Source of the DNA: Rhodophyticola sp017644125 | GTDB lineage: Bacteria; Pseudomonadota; Alphaproteobacteria; Rhodobacterales; Rhodobacteraceae | Assembly: GCF_042140125.1 (NCBI RefSeq) | Contig: NZ_CP159473.1 | Reading direction: 5' to 3' (one strand) | Length of the DNA stretch: 64,000 nucleotides | Part shown: piece by piece, positions 1 to 8,183 of the stretch | Position numbering within the stretch: position 1 is the first letter of the stretch | Layout of the letters: the number at the start of each line of letters is the position of its first letter | Notes under the pieces: model-generated | What the model was told of the DNA's origin: nothing | Databases searched by the model: none | Seen by the model: the letters and a program-made list of their open reading frames with translations, nothing else | Made by a program: the position numbers and the translations under genes

Positions 1-1
1 C

Positions 2-1030
2 TATACCGCCCTTCTGGCACGTGATCCGGCCTATGACGGGCAGGTCTTTGTCGGCGTCACGACGACAGGGATCTTTTGCCGCCTGAGCTGCCCAGCCCGC
101 AAACCGAACCGCGCGAATTGCCGCTTTTTCGACAGTGCTGCCACCTCCATCGGCGCGGGCTTTCGCCCCTGCAAGCGCTGCGACCCGCTGGCCCATGGCG
201 ACCCGATGGTGACGCGGCTTCTGGCCGCGCTGGAGGCCGAGCCGTCCCGCCGCTGGTCGGAGGCCGACATCATCGCCATGAAGATCGAGCCGTCCACCGC
301 GCGGCGCGCCTTCAAGCGGGCCTTCGGGCTGAGCTTTCTGGAAATGGCGCGACACCGCCGTCTGGCGGCCGGGTTCACCACATTGGCCGCGGGCGGCCGG
401 GTGATCGACGCGCAGATCGATGCGGGCTTCTCCTCCCCCGATGCGTTCCGTCAGGCCGTGATCCGGCTTCTGGGACTGCCGCCCGGACAGTTGCTCAAAT
501 CCGCCGAGTTGACCGCCGACTGGATTGCCACTCCCATCGGCCCGATGATCGCCGTGGCCAGCCGCCACGCGCTCCATCTGCTGGAGTTCTTCGACCGCAA
601 GGCCCTGCCCGCCGCGCTGCGCCGGCTTCTGTTGGATAGCCACGGCAGGCTCGGCTTTGGCAGGACCGATCTGATCGATCAGCTGGATCGCGCGCTACAC
701 CTCTATTTCAGCGGCGGTTCCGCCCGGTTCGACCTGCCGTTTCGGCAACCGGGCAGCGCCTTTCAGCAATCGGTCTGGGCCGAGCTGCAACGTATCCCGG
801 CGGGTGAACGGCGCAGCTATGGCCAGCTTGCCGAAGCGCTCGGCCGGCCCGAGGCGGTGCGCGCCGTCGCCCGCGCCAACGGCGCGAACAGCCTTGCCAT
901 TCTGGTGCCCTGTCATCGGATCACCGGGGCCGACGGCGCCCTGACCGGCTATGGCGGCGGGCTCTGGCGCAAGGATCACCTGCTGACACTCGAACGAAGA
1001 TACAAAGATCAGAAAAGGATATCGACATGA
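2..1030 (+). CDS. ada: Ada: bifunctional DNA-repair methyltransferase / AraC-type regulator (5' partial)
   Basis: Adaptive-response protein that demethylates alkylated DNA and activates repair genes. The reading frame is open from base 2, so the first codons lie outside the window. Three domains are visible in order: the N-terminal zinc/methylphosphotriester domain (TTGIFCRLSCPARKP, then AGFRPCKRC, giving the four Cys ligands including the methyl acceptor); an AraC-type HTH (about 215-500); and the C-terminal O6-methylguanine methyltransferase domain with the active-site LVPCHRI near 905. This is the full E. coli Ada layout, not the split Ada/Ogt form. Its stop overlaps the next start (ATGA), so the two are probably co-transcribed and coupled. 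Identity is secure; only the true start is missing. Confidence 0.93.
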   Translation, partial: YTALLARDPAYDGQVFVGVTTTGIFCRLSCPARKPNRANCRFFDSAATSIGAGFRPCKRCDPLAHGDPMVTRLLAALEAEPSRRWSEADIIAMKIEPSTARRAFKRAFGLSFLEMARHRRLAAGFTTLAAGGRVIDAQIDAGFSSPDAFRQAVIRLLGLPPGQLLKSAELTADWIATPIGPMIAVASRHALHLLEFFDRKALPAALRRLLLDSHGRLGFGRTDLIDQLDRALHLYFSGGSARFDLPFRQPGSAFQQSVWAELQRIPAGERRSYGQLAEALGRPEAVRAVARANGANSLAILVPCHRITGADGALTGYGGGLWRKDHLLTLERRYKDQKRIST

Positions 1031-1851
1031 GCCGTCACGACCCCGGACGCGCCTTTCGCGCGCTTCATCAACCCGGCAATCCGTTCATCCTCGCCAATGC
1101 CTGGGATGCGGGCAGCGCCCGGATGTTGGCCGGCCTTGGCGCACAGGCCATTGGCACATCCTCGGCCGCTCACGCCTTCACCCTTGGCCGCCCCGATGGC
1201 GGCACGCTCACCCGTGACGAGGCGCTGGCCCACGCCGTGGATCTCGTCGCGGCCACGCCCCTGCCCGTATCGGGCGATTTCGAGAACGGCTTCGGCGACG
1301 GCCCCGAGGACTGCGCCGAGACGGTACGGCTCTCGGTCGAGGCGGGGCTTGCGGGCATCTCCATCGAAGATACGGCCTTCCCCTCAGGCAAGCCCTATGC
1401 CTTTCCCGACGCGGTGGACAGGATCCGGACCGCATCTGCGGCCGCCCGTGCGTCGGCCCGGGATTTCGTGCTGTGCGCACGCGCCGACGGGGTCATGACC
1501 GGGCAATACGATATGGAAGAGGCGCTGCGCCGCTGCCTGGCCTATGCCGAGGCCGGGGCCGATTGCGTCTATACGCCGATGCCGCTCGATCTGTCCGACA
1601 TCGCCCGGCTCTGTGCGGCAAGCCCGGTGCCCGTCAACGCCCTGGTCGCGGGCCGGTTCGCCGGAATTCCCCGGGCCGACTATGCCGCCGCGGGGGTGGC
1701 GCGCATCTCGCTTGGATCCGCCCTTGCACGGGCCACGCACCGGGTGATTCATGATGCCGCGGTGGCAATGTTCGATCATGGCGATTTCACGCCCCTCACC
1801 CCGGGCATTTCCAGCGACGCGGTCGACGCTTTGCTGCGTGGAGAGGACTGA
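1027..1851 (+). CDS. Isocitrate lyase/PEP mutase family protein
   Basis: A 274-residue TIM-barrel enzyme of the PEP mutase/isocitrate lyase superfamily. Visible family features are NAWDAGSARML near residue 20, the metal-site region SGDFENGFG near 86, GISIEDTAFP near 114 and a CARAD segment near 149. The usual lyase KKCGH-type catalytic loop of true isocitrate lyases is not seen, so this belongs to the short carboxyvinyl-carboxyphosphonate mutase/oxaloacetate-decarboxylase-like group with unknown substrate. It starts inside the ada stop codon (ATGA overlap), a pairing that implies translational coupling. A strong terminator follows directly. Family assignment is sure, substrate is not. Confidence 0.85.
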   Translation: MSRHDPGRAFRALHQPGNPFILANAWDAGSARMLAGLGAQAIGTSSAAHAFTLGRPDGGTLTRDEALAHAVDLVAATPLPVSGDFENGFGDGPEDCAETVRLSVEAGLAGISIEDTAFPSGKPYAFPDAVDRIRTASAAARASARDFVLCARADGVMTGQYDMEEALRRCLAYAEAGADCVYTPMPLDLSDIARLCAASPVPVNALVAGRFAGIPRADYAAAGVARISLGSALARATHRVIHDAAVAMFDHGDFTPLTPGISSDAVDALLRGED

Positions 1852-1868
1852 GACGATATCACAAAAAA

Positions 1869-1907
1869 GGGCGGCCCGCGCTTTCGCGGCCCGCCCCTTG
1901 TTTCTTT
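1869..1907. terminator. Bidirectional rho-independent terminator
   Basis: GC-rich hairpin: left arm 1869-1880, CTTT loop, right arm 1885-1896, eleven paired bases with one internal C-C mismatch. A T-rich tail (CTTGTTTCTTT) follows on the plus strand and an A-run (1863-1868) precedes it, so it can also end minus-strand transcription. It sits between convergent genes (PEP-mutase-family gene and outer-membrane protein gene). Confidence 0.85.
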
Positions 1908-1921
1908 AAGTGCGGATCGGG

Positions 1922-2536
1922 TCAGAACCGGTAGGACACCCGCGCGCTGATCGTGGTCACGTCCACATCGATGCCGGTGGAGTCGAAATCTTCGAACTCG
2001 TGATACAGGATCTCGCCGCCGACCAGCCAGCTGTTGCCCAGATCGTAGGCAAGGCCCGCGCCCGCCAGCCAGCCGGTATCGTCATAATCGACGCCACCGA
2101 TATTGGCAGCCGCATTGGCCGCACCCACGGTGCCGTAGATAAGCGTGTTGCCCGCATCCCAACCGGCACGCAGTTTCAGCCGCCCGACCTCGTCAATCGT
2201 GCCGGCGCCTGCGTCCAGTTCCATCTCGGAGAAATCATAGTCGATTTCGGCACCGATCACGGTGTTCCCGAAATCCCACATATAGCCGCCGTGAATACCG
2301 GCAAACCCGCCATCGCCATCCACGTTGGCCGCTCCGCCGGTGCCAACGTCACCATAGCCGAGCTGTCCACCGAGATAGAAACCGGTCCAGTCATTGCCGG
2401 CAAAAACCGGCGCCGGCTGTGCAACAACCACAGGCTGTTCCATCGGCGCCGGGTCAAGGTTGCCTGCCAGTGCCGGGCCTGTTCCGGCGGCCACGACAAA
2501 GGCCATGGGCAAAGCAAAGATATGTCGTTTTCGCAT
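1922..2536 (-). CDS. Outer-membrane beta-barrel protein (Omp25/OmpA-barrel-like porin family)
   Basis: A 204-residue secreted protein. The N-terminus has a signal peptide (MRKRHIFALP then a hydrophobic stretch ending in PALAG), followed by a Pro/Val-rich linker and a barrel beginning NDWTGFYLGGQLGYG. The last residues are SYRF; a terminal aromatic residue is the usual BAM-recognition signal. The pattern of alternating residues and the aromatic C-terminus match the small 8-stranded outer-membrane barrels of alphaproteobacteria. I chose the start at 2536 because AAGGAG lies eight bases upstream and the signal peptide begins there; the longer open frame upstream has no such features. Likely structural or passive-diffusion role; exact function unknown. 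Confidence 0.85.
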   Translation of the reverse strand: MRKRHIFALPMAFVVAAGTGPALAGNLDPAPMEQPVVVAQPAPVFAGNDWTGFYLGGQLGYGDVGTGGAANVDGDGGFAGIHGGYMWDFGNTVIGAEIDYDFSEMELDAGAGTIDEVGRLKLRAGWDAGNTLIYGTVGAANAAANIGGVDYDDTGWLAGAGLAYDLGNSWLVGGEILYHEFEDFDSTGIDVDVTTISARVSYRF

Positions 2537-2629
2537 CGGGCGACTCCTTTTTTGATGTCTTGCGCGATACGGCAGAACTTGGGGGTATCCGGGGGCAGTT
2601 ACGATGCACTTTTCGATCATTTGTTTGAA

Positions 2630-2655
2630 CCAGATCGTCAGAATCCGCGATCTGG
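2630..2655 (-). terminator. Possible terminator hairpin after eda
   Basis: Perfect 8-bp arms (CCAGATCG at 2630-2637, CGATCTGG at 2648-2655) with a 10-base loop lie just downstream of eda on the minus strand. The following bases (TTCAAACAAATG) are only weakly T-rich, so this is a tentative terminator. Confidence 0.4.
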
Positions 2656-2694
2656 CAATCACCCGCCGCCCGCGCACGGGGATTTCGGCAAGCC

Positions 2695-3333
2695 TTAGCC
2701 GAGTGCGGCCGCCTCGGCGGCAAGGGCGGTAATCCGTGCCCAGTCCCCGCGTGCAACCGCATCGGCGGGCGCGACCCAGCTTCCCCCCGCGCAAAGCACA
2801 TTCGGCAGGGCGAGATACTCCGCCGCATTGCCGGGCGACACGCCCCCGGTGGGGCAGAAGGAGACCTGCGGGATCGGCGCACCGATGGCTTTGAGCGCAG
2901 GCGCCCCGCCCGAGGCCTCGGCGGGAAAGAATTTCAGCATGTCGTAGCCGCGCTCGAAAAGCACCATCACCTCGGAGGCGGTGGCCGCGCCGGGCAGAAG
3001 CGGCAGATCGGCGTCTTCGCAGGCGGCCAGAAGCCGGTCGGTCGCCCCCGGGGACACGCCGAACTGCGCGCCCGCATCCTTGGCCGCCCGGACATCCGCG
3101 GGGCTCAGCAACGTACCCGCCCCCACCACGCCGCCCTGCACCCGGGCCATTTCCGCGATAACCTCCAGCGCGGCGGGGGTTCGCAACGTCACCTCCAGCG
3201 CGGGCAGCCCCCCGGCCACCAGCGCCTCGGCCAACGGGCGCGCATGGACCGCCTCCTCCACCACGAGGACCGGGACGATCGGCGCCATCTGGCAGATCTT
3301 GCGGGTGGCCTGGCTGGCCTGCAAAGGGGTCAT
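2695..3333 (-). CDS. eda: 2-dehydro-3-deoxy-6-phosphogluconate (KDPG) aldolase
   Basis: Cleaves KDPG to pyruvate and glyceraldehyde 3-phosphate, the last step of the Entner-Doudoroff pathway. At 212 residues it has the usual family length. Key residues are visible: Glu47 in LEVTLRT, and the Schiff-base Lys134 in MLKFFPAEA; FCPTGGV near 158 is the phosphate-binding segment. It lies 75 bases downstream of edd on the same strand, the classic edd-eda operon, and would share the LacI-type operator upstream of edd. The aldolase also drains KDPG that could come from the uxuA (mannonate) branch later in this window. Identification is firm. Confidence 0.96.
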   Translation of the reverse strand: MTPLQASQATRKICQMAPIVPVLVVEEAVHARPLAEALVAGGLPALEVTLRTPAALEVIAEMARVQGGVVGAGTLLSPADVRAAKDAGAQFGVSPGATDRLLAACEDADLPLLPGAATASEVMVLFERGYDMLKFFPAEASGGAPALKAIGAPIPQVSFCPTGGVSPGNAAEYLALPNVLCAGGSWVAPADAVARGDWARITALAAEAAALG

Positions 3334-3408
3334 CCTGTCGTCCTTTTCACTCGGGGCTACTCCGGCGGGACCGGAATGCCTGCCACAGGGATACGCAGGC
3401 CGCGGCGC

Positions 3409-5214
3409 CTAGACAACCACGCCCGCGCCATCGGCGGCCGAACCGGCTGTCCGGCGAAAGATCTCGAACATTTCCCGCCCGATGCCATGGGAATTGGCCG
3501 ACAGATCCGGCGTCGCGGGGGCGCGGTCCTCGACGCCCTCGGTCAGAACCTCCAGCACGCCCCTTGTGGCATCGACCCGGATGATATCGCCATCCTCAAG
3601 CTTGCCGATCAGCCCTCCGTCCAGCGCCTCGGGGGCCACATGAATGGCCGAGGGCACCTTGCCCGACGCCCCGGACATCCGCCCGTCGGTGACCAGCGCA
3701 ACCTTGTGGCCCCGATCCTGCAGCACCGCAAGAACCGGTGTCAGCGCGTGCAGTTCGGGCATCCCGTTCGACTTCGGACCCTGAAACCGGACAACCACGA
3801 TAACATCGCGATTGAGTTCGTTGTTCTGAAAGGCTTTCTTGACGTCGGCCTGACTCTCGAAAATCGCCGCCGGCGCCTCGATCACATGGCGCTCGGGCGC
3901 AACGGCGGAGACTTTCATGATCCCCCGGCCCAGATTACCGCGCAGTTCGGCCAGCCCGCCGGTCCGCTGGAACGGGTCGGTTGCCGGGCGAAGAATCTTC
4001 GTGTTGAGGCTCTCCCCCGCGCCGTCCTCATAGACCAGCACGCCGTCCTTCAGCTTCGGCTCCTGCGCATAGCGATGCAGGCCCGTGCCCGCCACCGTTT
4101 CGGTATCGGGATGCAGCAGGCCCGCCTCCAGCAACTCGCCGATCATGTAGCCAAGCCCGCCGGCGGCATGGAAATGGTTCACATCCGCCAGACCGTTGGG
4201 ATAGACCCGCGCCATCAACGGAGTGACCGCGGAAATCTCGGCGAAATCGGAACAGTCAAGGATCACGCCCGCCGCCCGCGCCATCGCCACCAGATGGATC
4301 ACCAGATTTGTGGACCCGCCCGTCGCCATCAGGCCCACAATGCCGTTCACGAAGGCCCTTTCGTCCAGAATATCGCAAACCGGGCGATAGTCGTTGCCCA
4401 GCCCGGTGATCGAGACGGCCCGCTCCGCCGCCGCCGCGGTCAGCGCCTCGCGCAGCGGCGTGCCGGGGTTGACGAAACTGGCGCCCGGCAGGTGCAGCCC
4501 CATGAATTCCATCAGCATCTGATTGGAATTGGCCGTGCCGTAAAAGGTGCAGGTTCCGGGGCCGTGATAGCTGTCCATCTCGGCTTTCATGAGCACGTCA
4601 CGCCCCACCTCGCCCGCGGCAAACTGCTGGCGAACCCTGGATTTTTCATCGTTGGGCAGGCCGGAGACCATCGGCCCGGCAGGAATGAAGATACCCGGCA
4701 GATAGCCGAAAGTGGCCGCCGCGATGACCAGACCGGGAACGATCTTGTCGCAGACACCCAGATAGACCGCCGCATCGAACGTGTTGTGCGACAGCGCCAC
4801 ACCCGTGGCGAGCGCGATCACGTCGCGGGAAAACAGGCTCAGCTCCATGCCAACCTGTCCCTGGGTGACCCCGTCGCACATCGCCGGTACGCCGCCGGCC
4901 ACCTGCGCGGTCGCGCCTGCGGCGCGCGCGGCATCCTTGATCTTCTGCGGATAGGTCTCGAAAGGCTGGTGGGCGCTTAGCATGTCGTTATAGGCGGTCA
5001 CGATCCCCAGATTGGGCACTCTCGCATCCACCAGCGCGTCCTTGTCGGCGCCCATCGCGGCATAGGCATGGGCCTGGTTGCCGCAACTCAGATGCGCCCG
5101 GCGCGGGCCATCCTCTGCGGCGCGACGCATGCGCTCCATGTAGATGCTGCGCGTCTTGCGGGAACGGTCCTGAATGCGGGCGGTGATATCGGCAATACGG
5201 GCGTCGAGAGGCAT
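3409..5214 (-). CDS. edd: 6-phosphogluconate dehydratase
   Basis: Converts 6-phosphogluconate to KDPG, the committing step of the Entner-Doudoroff pathway. The 601-residue length matches Edd of the IlvD/Edd dehydratase family. Visible motifs include LSCGNQAHAY (Cys44), GVCDKIVPG (Cys155) and GTCTFYGTANSN (Cys222), the iron-sulfur cluster region, and VTDGRMSGASGK near the C-terminus. It is the first gene of the edd-eda operon. A perfect 14-bp palindrome at 5251-5264, 37 bases before the start codon, is a probable LacI-family operator, so expression is likely induced by a sugar or gluconate signal. Confidence 0.96.
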   Translation of the reverse strand: MPLDARIADITARIQDRSRKTRSIYMERMRRAAEDGPRRAHLSCGNQAHAYAAMGADKDALVDARVPNLGIVTAYNDMLSAHQPFETYPQKIKDAARAAGATAQVAGGVPAMCDGVTQGQVGMELSLFSRDVIALATGVALSHNTFDAAVYLGVCDKIVPGLVIAAATFGYLPGIFIPAGPMVSGLPNDEKSRVRQQFAAGEVGRDVLMKAEMDSYHGPGTCTFYGTANSNQMLMEFMGLHLPGASFVNPGTPLREALTAAAAERAVSITGLGNDYRPVCDILDERAFVNGIVGLMATGGSTNLVIHLVAMARAAGVILDCSDFAEISAVTPLMARVYPNGLADVNHFHAAGGLGYMIGELLEAGLLHPDTETVAGTGLHRYAQEPKLKDGVLVYEDGAGESLNTKILRPATDPFQRTGGLAELRGNLGRGIMKVSAVAPERHVIEAPAAIFESQADVKKAFQNNELNRDVIVVVRFQGPKSNGMPELHALTPVLAVLQDRGHKVALVTDGRMSGASGKVPSAIHVAPEALDGGLIGKLEDGDIIRVDATRGVLEVLTEGVEDRAPATPDLSANSHGIGREMFEIFRRTAGSAADGAGVVV

Positions 5215-5250
5215 GGGTGTCTCCTAGCATCGGCTTGAGGCACTCTAACC

Positions 5251-5264
5251 TGTTAGCGCTAACA
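5251..5264. promoter_or_regulatory. LacI-family-type operator upstream of edd-eda
   Basis: TGTTAGCGCTAACA is a perfect 14-bp palindrome with the central CG typical of LacI/GntR(Gnt-I)-type gluconate and sugar repressors. It lies 37 bases upstream of the edd start. No LacI regulator is adjacent to edd; the nearest is aglR at 16034, whose own sites have a different flank (see 15840). Confidence 0.65.
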
Positions 5265-5381
5265 ATTCCAGAGGGGCCGCGCCAGAAATCTGCGCCCACG
5301 CTTTGGGCGATCTCGAAGGCCAGCCGCCGGAACGGGTTGCAAAAAATCACGATCCTGCATTTTTTCGTAACCTGTCTGCGT

Positions 5382-6143
5382 TCAGGCTGGCATGCGCAGC
5401 GCCCCGTCAAGGCGGATCGTCTCGCCGTTCAGATAGGGGCAGGTCAGGATGAACGCCGCCAGCCGGGCGAATTCCTCGGGCCTTCCCAGCCGCTTGGGAA
5501 AGATCACGTCGGCGGCGAGACCATCCATGATGTCCTGCCCCAAACCTTCCAGCATCGGAGTGTGGAATATGCCCGGCGCAATCGCGCAGCAGCGGATACC
5601 AAGCGCGGCCAGATCGCGGGCAACCGGCAGGGACATCCCCGCGACACCCGCCTTGGAGGCCGCATAGGCCGCCTGCCCTTTCTGCCCTTCGAAAGCCGCG
5701 ACCGAGGCCGTGTTGACGATCACCCCCCGCTCGCCATCGTCATTGGGGGTATTCCTGGCCATTTCCGCCGCCGCCAGACGCAGAACATTGAAGGCCCCGA
5801 CAAGGTTGATGTCGATCGTGCGCTGAAACCGGTCCAGCGGGTGCGGCCCGTCGCGCCCCACCGTCTTGGCCCCCGTGGCGATGCCGGCGCAATTGATGAC
5901 GGCGGTAAGCCCCCCCATCGCCTCGGCGGCCTCCGCCACCGCGCTGGCGGTTGCGGCGTCTTCGGTCACATCGATCTCGGCAAAGCGAACCCCGGCAAGC
6001 TCGTCCGCCACGGCGGACCCGCGCGCGGCCTCCAGATCGAAGATTGTCACCTGCGCGCCCTGCCCGGCAAGATGACGCACGCAAGCCTCCCCTAGCCCGG
6101 ACGCCCCGCCGGTGACGATGGCCTTGGCCGTTGAAATCTCCAT
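5382..6143 (-). CDS. SDR-family dehydrogenase, type II 3-hydroxyacyl-CoA dehydrogenase-like
   Basis: A 253-residue classical short-chain dehydrogenase. The cofactor motif TGGASGLG is at 11-18 (Asp36 at the end of beta-2 suggests NAD preference), NCAG at 84-87, catalytic Ser147, Tyr160 and Lys164. The long VGRDGPHPLDRFQRTIDINL segment and SLPVARDLA resemble the HSD17B10/type II 3-hydroxyacyl-CoA dehydrogenases of alphaproteobacteria, which act in branched-chain amino acid and fatty acid breakdown. It stands alone on the minus strand. A 20-bp inverted repeat (6166-6185) directly upstream is likely its operator. Fold and cofactor class are certain; acyl-CoA specificity is inferred. Confidence 0.85.
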   Translation of the reverse strand: MEISTAKAIVTGGASGLGEACVRHLAGQGAQVTIFDLEAARGSAVADELAGVRFAEIDVTEDAATASAVAEAAEAMGGLTAVINCAGIATGAKTVGRDGPHPLDRFQRTIDINLVGAFNVLRLAAAEMARNTPNDDGERGVIVNTASVAAFEGQKGQAAYAASKAGVAGMSLPVARDLAALGIRCCAIAPGIFHTPMLEGLGQDIMDGLAADVIFPKRLGRPEEFARLAAFILTCPYLNGETIRLDGALRMPA

Positions 6144-6165
6144 CTTCGCGGTCCTTCTTCTGTCG

Positions 6166-6185
6166 AATTGAACAGATGTTCAATT
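6166..6185. promoter_or_regulatory. TetR-type inverted-repeat operator
   Basis: AATTGAACAGATGTTCAATT has perfect 9-bp arms around a 2-base centre. It lies 23 bases upstream of the SDR start. The size and symmetry fit TetR-family repressors, including those that control acyl-CoA metabolism; no TetR gene is present in the window. Confidence 0.6.
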
Positions 6186-6297
6186 AACCTTCTTCGATCA
6201 CCGGGTCAATTGGCGAGCAGATTGTAAGATCGGCACCATTCGCCCATGCTGCTAAGACCGGCCTCACGACCAAAACAGCCCGAAGGGATCCGCCGCG

Positions 6298-6603
6298 ATG
6301 AACCTGCTGACGCTTTTCAATGTTGAAACCCCGACTGAACTGGCGTGGGTGATTTTGGGCTTGTTCGCACAGATGATGTTCGGCGCACGTTTCATCATCC
6401 AATGGTGGCATTCGGAGCGGGCAGGCCAATCTGTGATCCCCCTGTCTTTCTGGTACTTTTCCGTTTTCGGTGGGTTGCTCATGCTGGCCTACGCGATCTA
6501 CCGTTGGGATCCCGTGTTCATTCTGGGCCAGGCGATGGGCTTGGCAGTCTATCTGCGCAATCTTTGGCTAATCCATCGCCCAAGCCTTGACGGCAATCCC
6601 TAG
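6298..6603 (+). CDS. LAB_N domain protein (lipid-A-disaccharide synthase N-terminal-like), small membrane protein
   Basis: A 101-residue protein with about three hydrophobic helices. ILGLFAQMMFGARFIIQWW, then a conserved polar SERAGQSVIPLSFW and GGLLMLAYAIY are the signature of the LAB_N family, first seen as an N-terminal extension in some LpxB proteins. Free-standing members are usually found with GT-2 and GT-39 glycosyltransferases that decorate lipid A or other envelope glycans; here exactly those two genes follow on the opposite strand. The gene ends in CTAG, which also supplies the stop of the convergent membrane transferase. Exact biochemical role is unknown. Confidence 0.85.
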   Translation: MNLLTLFNVETPTELAWVILGLFAQMMFGARFIIQWWHSERAGQSVIPLSFWYFSVFGGLLMLAYAIYRWDPVFILGQAMGLAVYLRNLWLIHRPSLDGNP

Positions 6604-8183
6604 GATGGCGGATCCAATCGATAGATCACGTGGGTTTCGGTAGCGTCAACCCTTGTTCCCGTCGCTTCCAGATGTTCAATGATACCCGTGTGATGGACAA
6701 AGAATGACCGATCTTCGCTATCGCGCGCGTTCCAAGTAACGCCGAACCAACGCGCGCCTTGGTGGCGCAGATCCTCTAACTGCGTGATAGCCGTGTTGTC
6801 ATCATCGACGAAACTTGCCCAATCCGTATCACCGCCACCGGGCGGAAAAACCCATCCCCGGCGACGGCTATAGTAGATCGCAACGGGATCGCCGACTTGC
6901 GGACTTATTGCTATAACCAGATCATCGGGCTCCGCCAAGCGATCCAGCGACCGACCCAAGTACAGTGCATTCTCGTTTTCCGATTTCTTCAAGTTGGGAA
7001 CGACTGCGAAAGTACCCGCGGTAAGCATTACGGAAAGAATGACAACAAGCCGAAAACGATCCCCAACACTGCTCGACTTGACGCGATTGGACTGCGTCAG
7101 AGCTATAATTCCACGACCGCATAAGAAAGCTGCGGGGACATGCAGCACATGCAGGTTCCAAGGGTTGTTCGAGATTTCTCTTGCCCCGGCAAGGTACACG
7201 AGAATACCGCCTACCAACCAGACGAGCGGCACCGCCACTAGCGCGCCATCCCGCCCCTCGAACAATGGAGGGATCGTCCAAAAGCCCAACGCAATCATAG
7301 CCATGATGACGTATCCGAAGTACCACCAGACCCACATGCCCCACAAATCATCAATAAAGAATCGTTCTTCCCAGAACCTGGACAATCCCCAGTCCCAGAC
7401 GTACCCGTCGCCGGCAACGTGATAGGGGGGGTAACTGTTACCTAGATGCACCGCCCAAGCATAGTAGCTGAAAACCAAGATCATCCCGGCGATAGCCGCG
7501 ATGGCGGCCCGTATCGCAGGACGGATCTCCCCGCGAGCGAGCCAGACCACTATCAACCAGGCGACGACCAAACCAGCACCAAGCCCGGGCAGCTTTGTCA
7601 ACGCCCCAAGCGTGAAAGCGGACGCGCCAAGAAGCAGGTCGCGCCACCCTCCATAGATCCAATGCCGTACGAACAACCAAAGACCAAGCGTTATCAGAGC
7701 AAGCATCGCCGGATCTGGCAGAAATGAACTGTCAATAATGATTGCCGCCGGCATCACCGCGTAGCTGAATGCAACGGCATGCGCGTGTCGCTCATCCCAG
7801 ATCAACGCGGCAAGCCGATGCACCGAGAAGACTGTAACCAGCCCAAACAAAGTCGCCACAAGCCGGCCAATCCAGTCATGCCAACCAAAAACCGCGTGCA
7901 GGATTGCAACGATGTAAGTGAAGAGCTGGAACTCTCGGCCCTGATAGCTGGGCCCGGGGCCGGTCCAGCTTACCTCGGGGAAAAAAATGTTCCAGCTACC
8001 GAGGCGGAAGTTGTCCGCGATCATAGCGGTCGAGGCCTGACGCCAGCTAAACACATCAACCAGCGGCTGAGGCACATACCAACCTCTCAGGCACCCGGCC
8101 AGCACAACTATCAGGGCCAAGATTATCCAATCGACAGACCGCTTATGATCCACCGCCGCAGAAGAGTTTGATTCAACCGCCAT
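6600..8183 (-). CDS. ArnT/GT-39-like integral membrane glycosyltransferase
   Basis: A 527-residue polytopic protein with about ten hydrophobic segments and a soluble C-terminal domain. The first periplasmic loop (VDVFSWRQASTAMIADNF) follows the first membrane helix, the position of the catalytic acidic loop in ArnT/PMT-type transferases that take sugars from polyprenyl-phosphate donors. The start at 8183 (MAVESN) overlaps the last eleven bases of the upstream GT-2 gene, so they are translationally coupled: the GT-2 enzyme would make the polyprenyl-phosphate sugar and this protein would transfer it on the periplasmic face. Acceptor (lipid A, O-antigen or protein) cannot be told from sequence. 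Confidence 0.8.
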   Translation of the reverse strand: MAVESNSSAAVDHKRSVDWIILALIVVLAGCLRGWYVPQPLVDVFSWRQASTAMIADNFRLGSWNIFFPEVSWTGPGPSYQGREFQLFTYIVAILHAVFGWHDWIGRLVATLFGLVTVFSVHRLAALIWDERHAHAVAFSYAVMPAAIIIDSSFLPDPAMLALITLGLWLFVRHWIYGGWRDLLLGASAFTLGALTKLPGLGAGLVVAWLIVVWLARGEIRPAIRAAIAAIAGMILVFSYYAWAVHLGNSYPPYHVAGDGYVWDWGLSRFWEERFFIDDLWGMWVWWYFGYVIMAMIALGFWTIPPLFEGRDGALVAVPLVWLVGGILVYLAGAREISNNPWNLHVLHVPAAFLCGRGIIALTQSNRVKSSSVGDRFRLVVILSVMLTAGTFAVVPNLKKSENENALYLGRSLDRLAEPDDLVIAISPQVGDPVAIYYSRRRGWVFPPGGGDTDWASFVDDDNTAITQLEDLRHQGARWFGVTWNARDSEDRSFFVHHTGIIEHLEATGTRVDATETHVIYRLDPPS

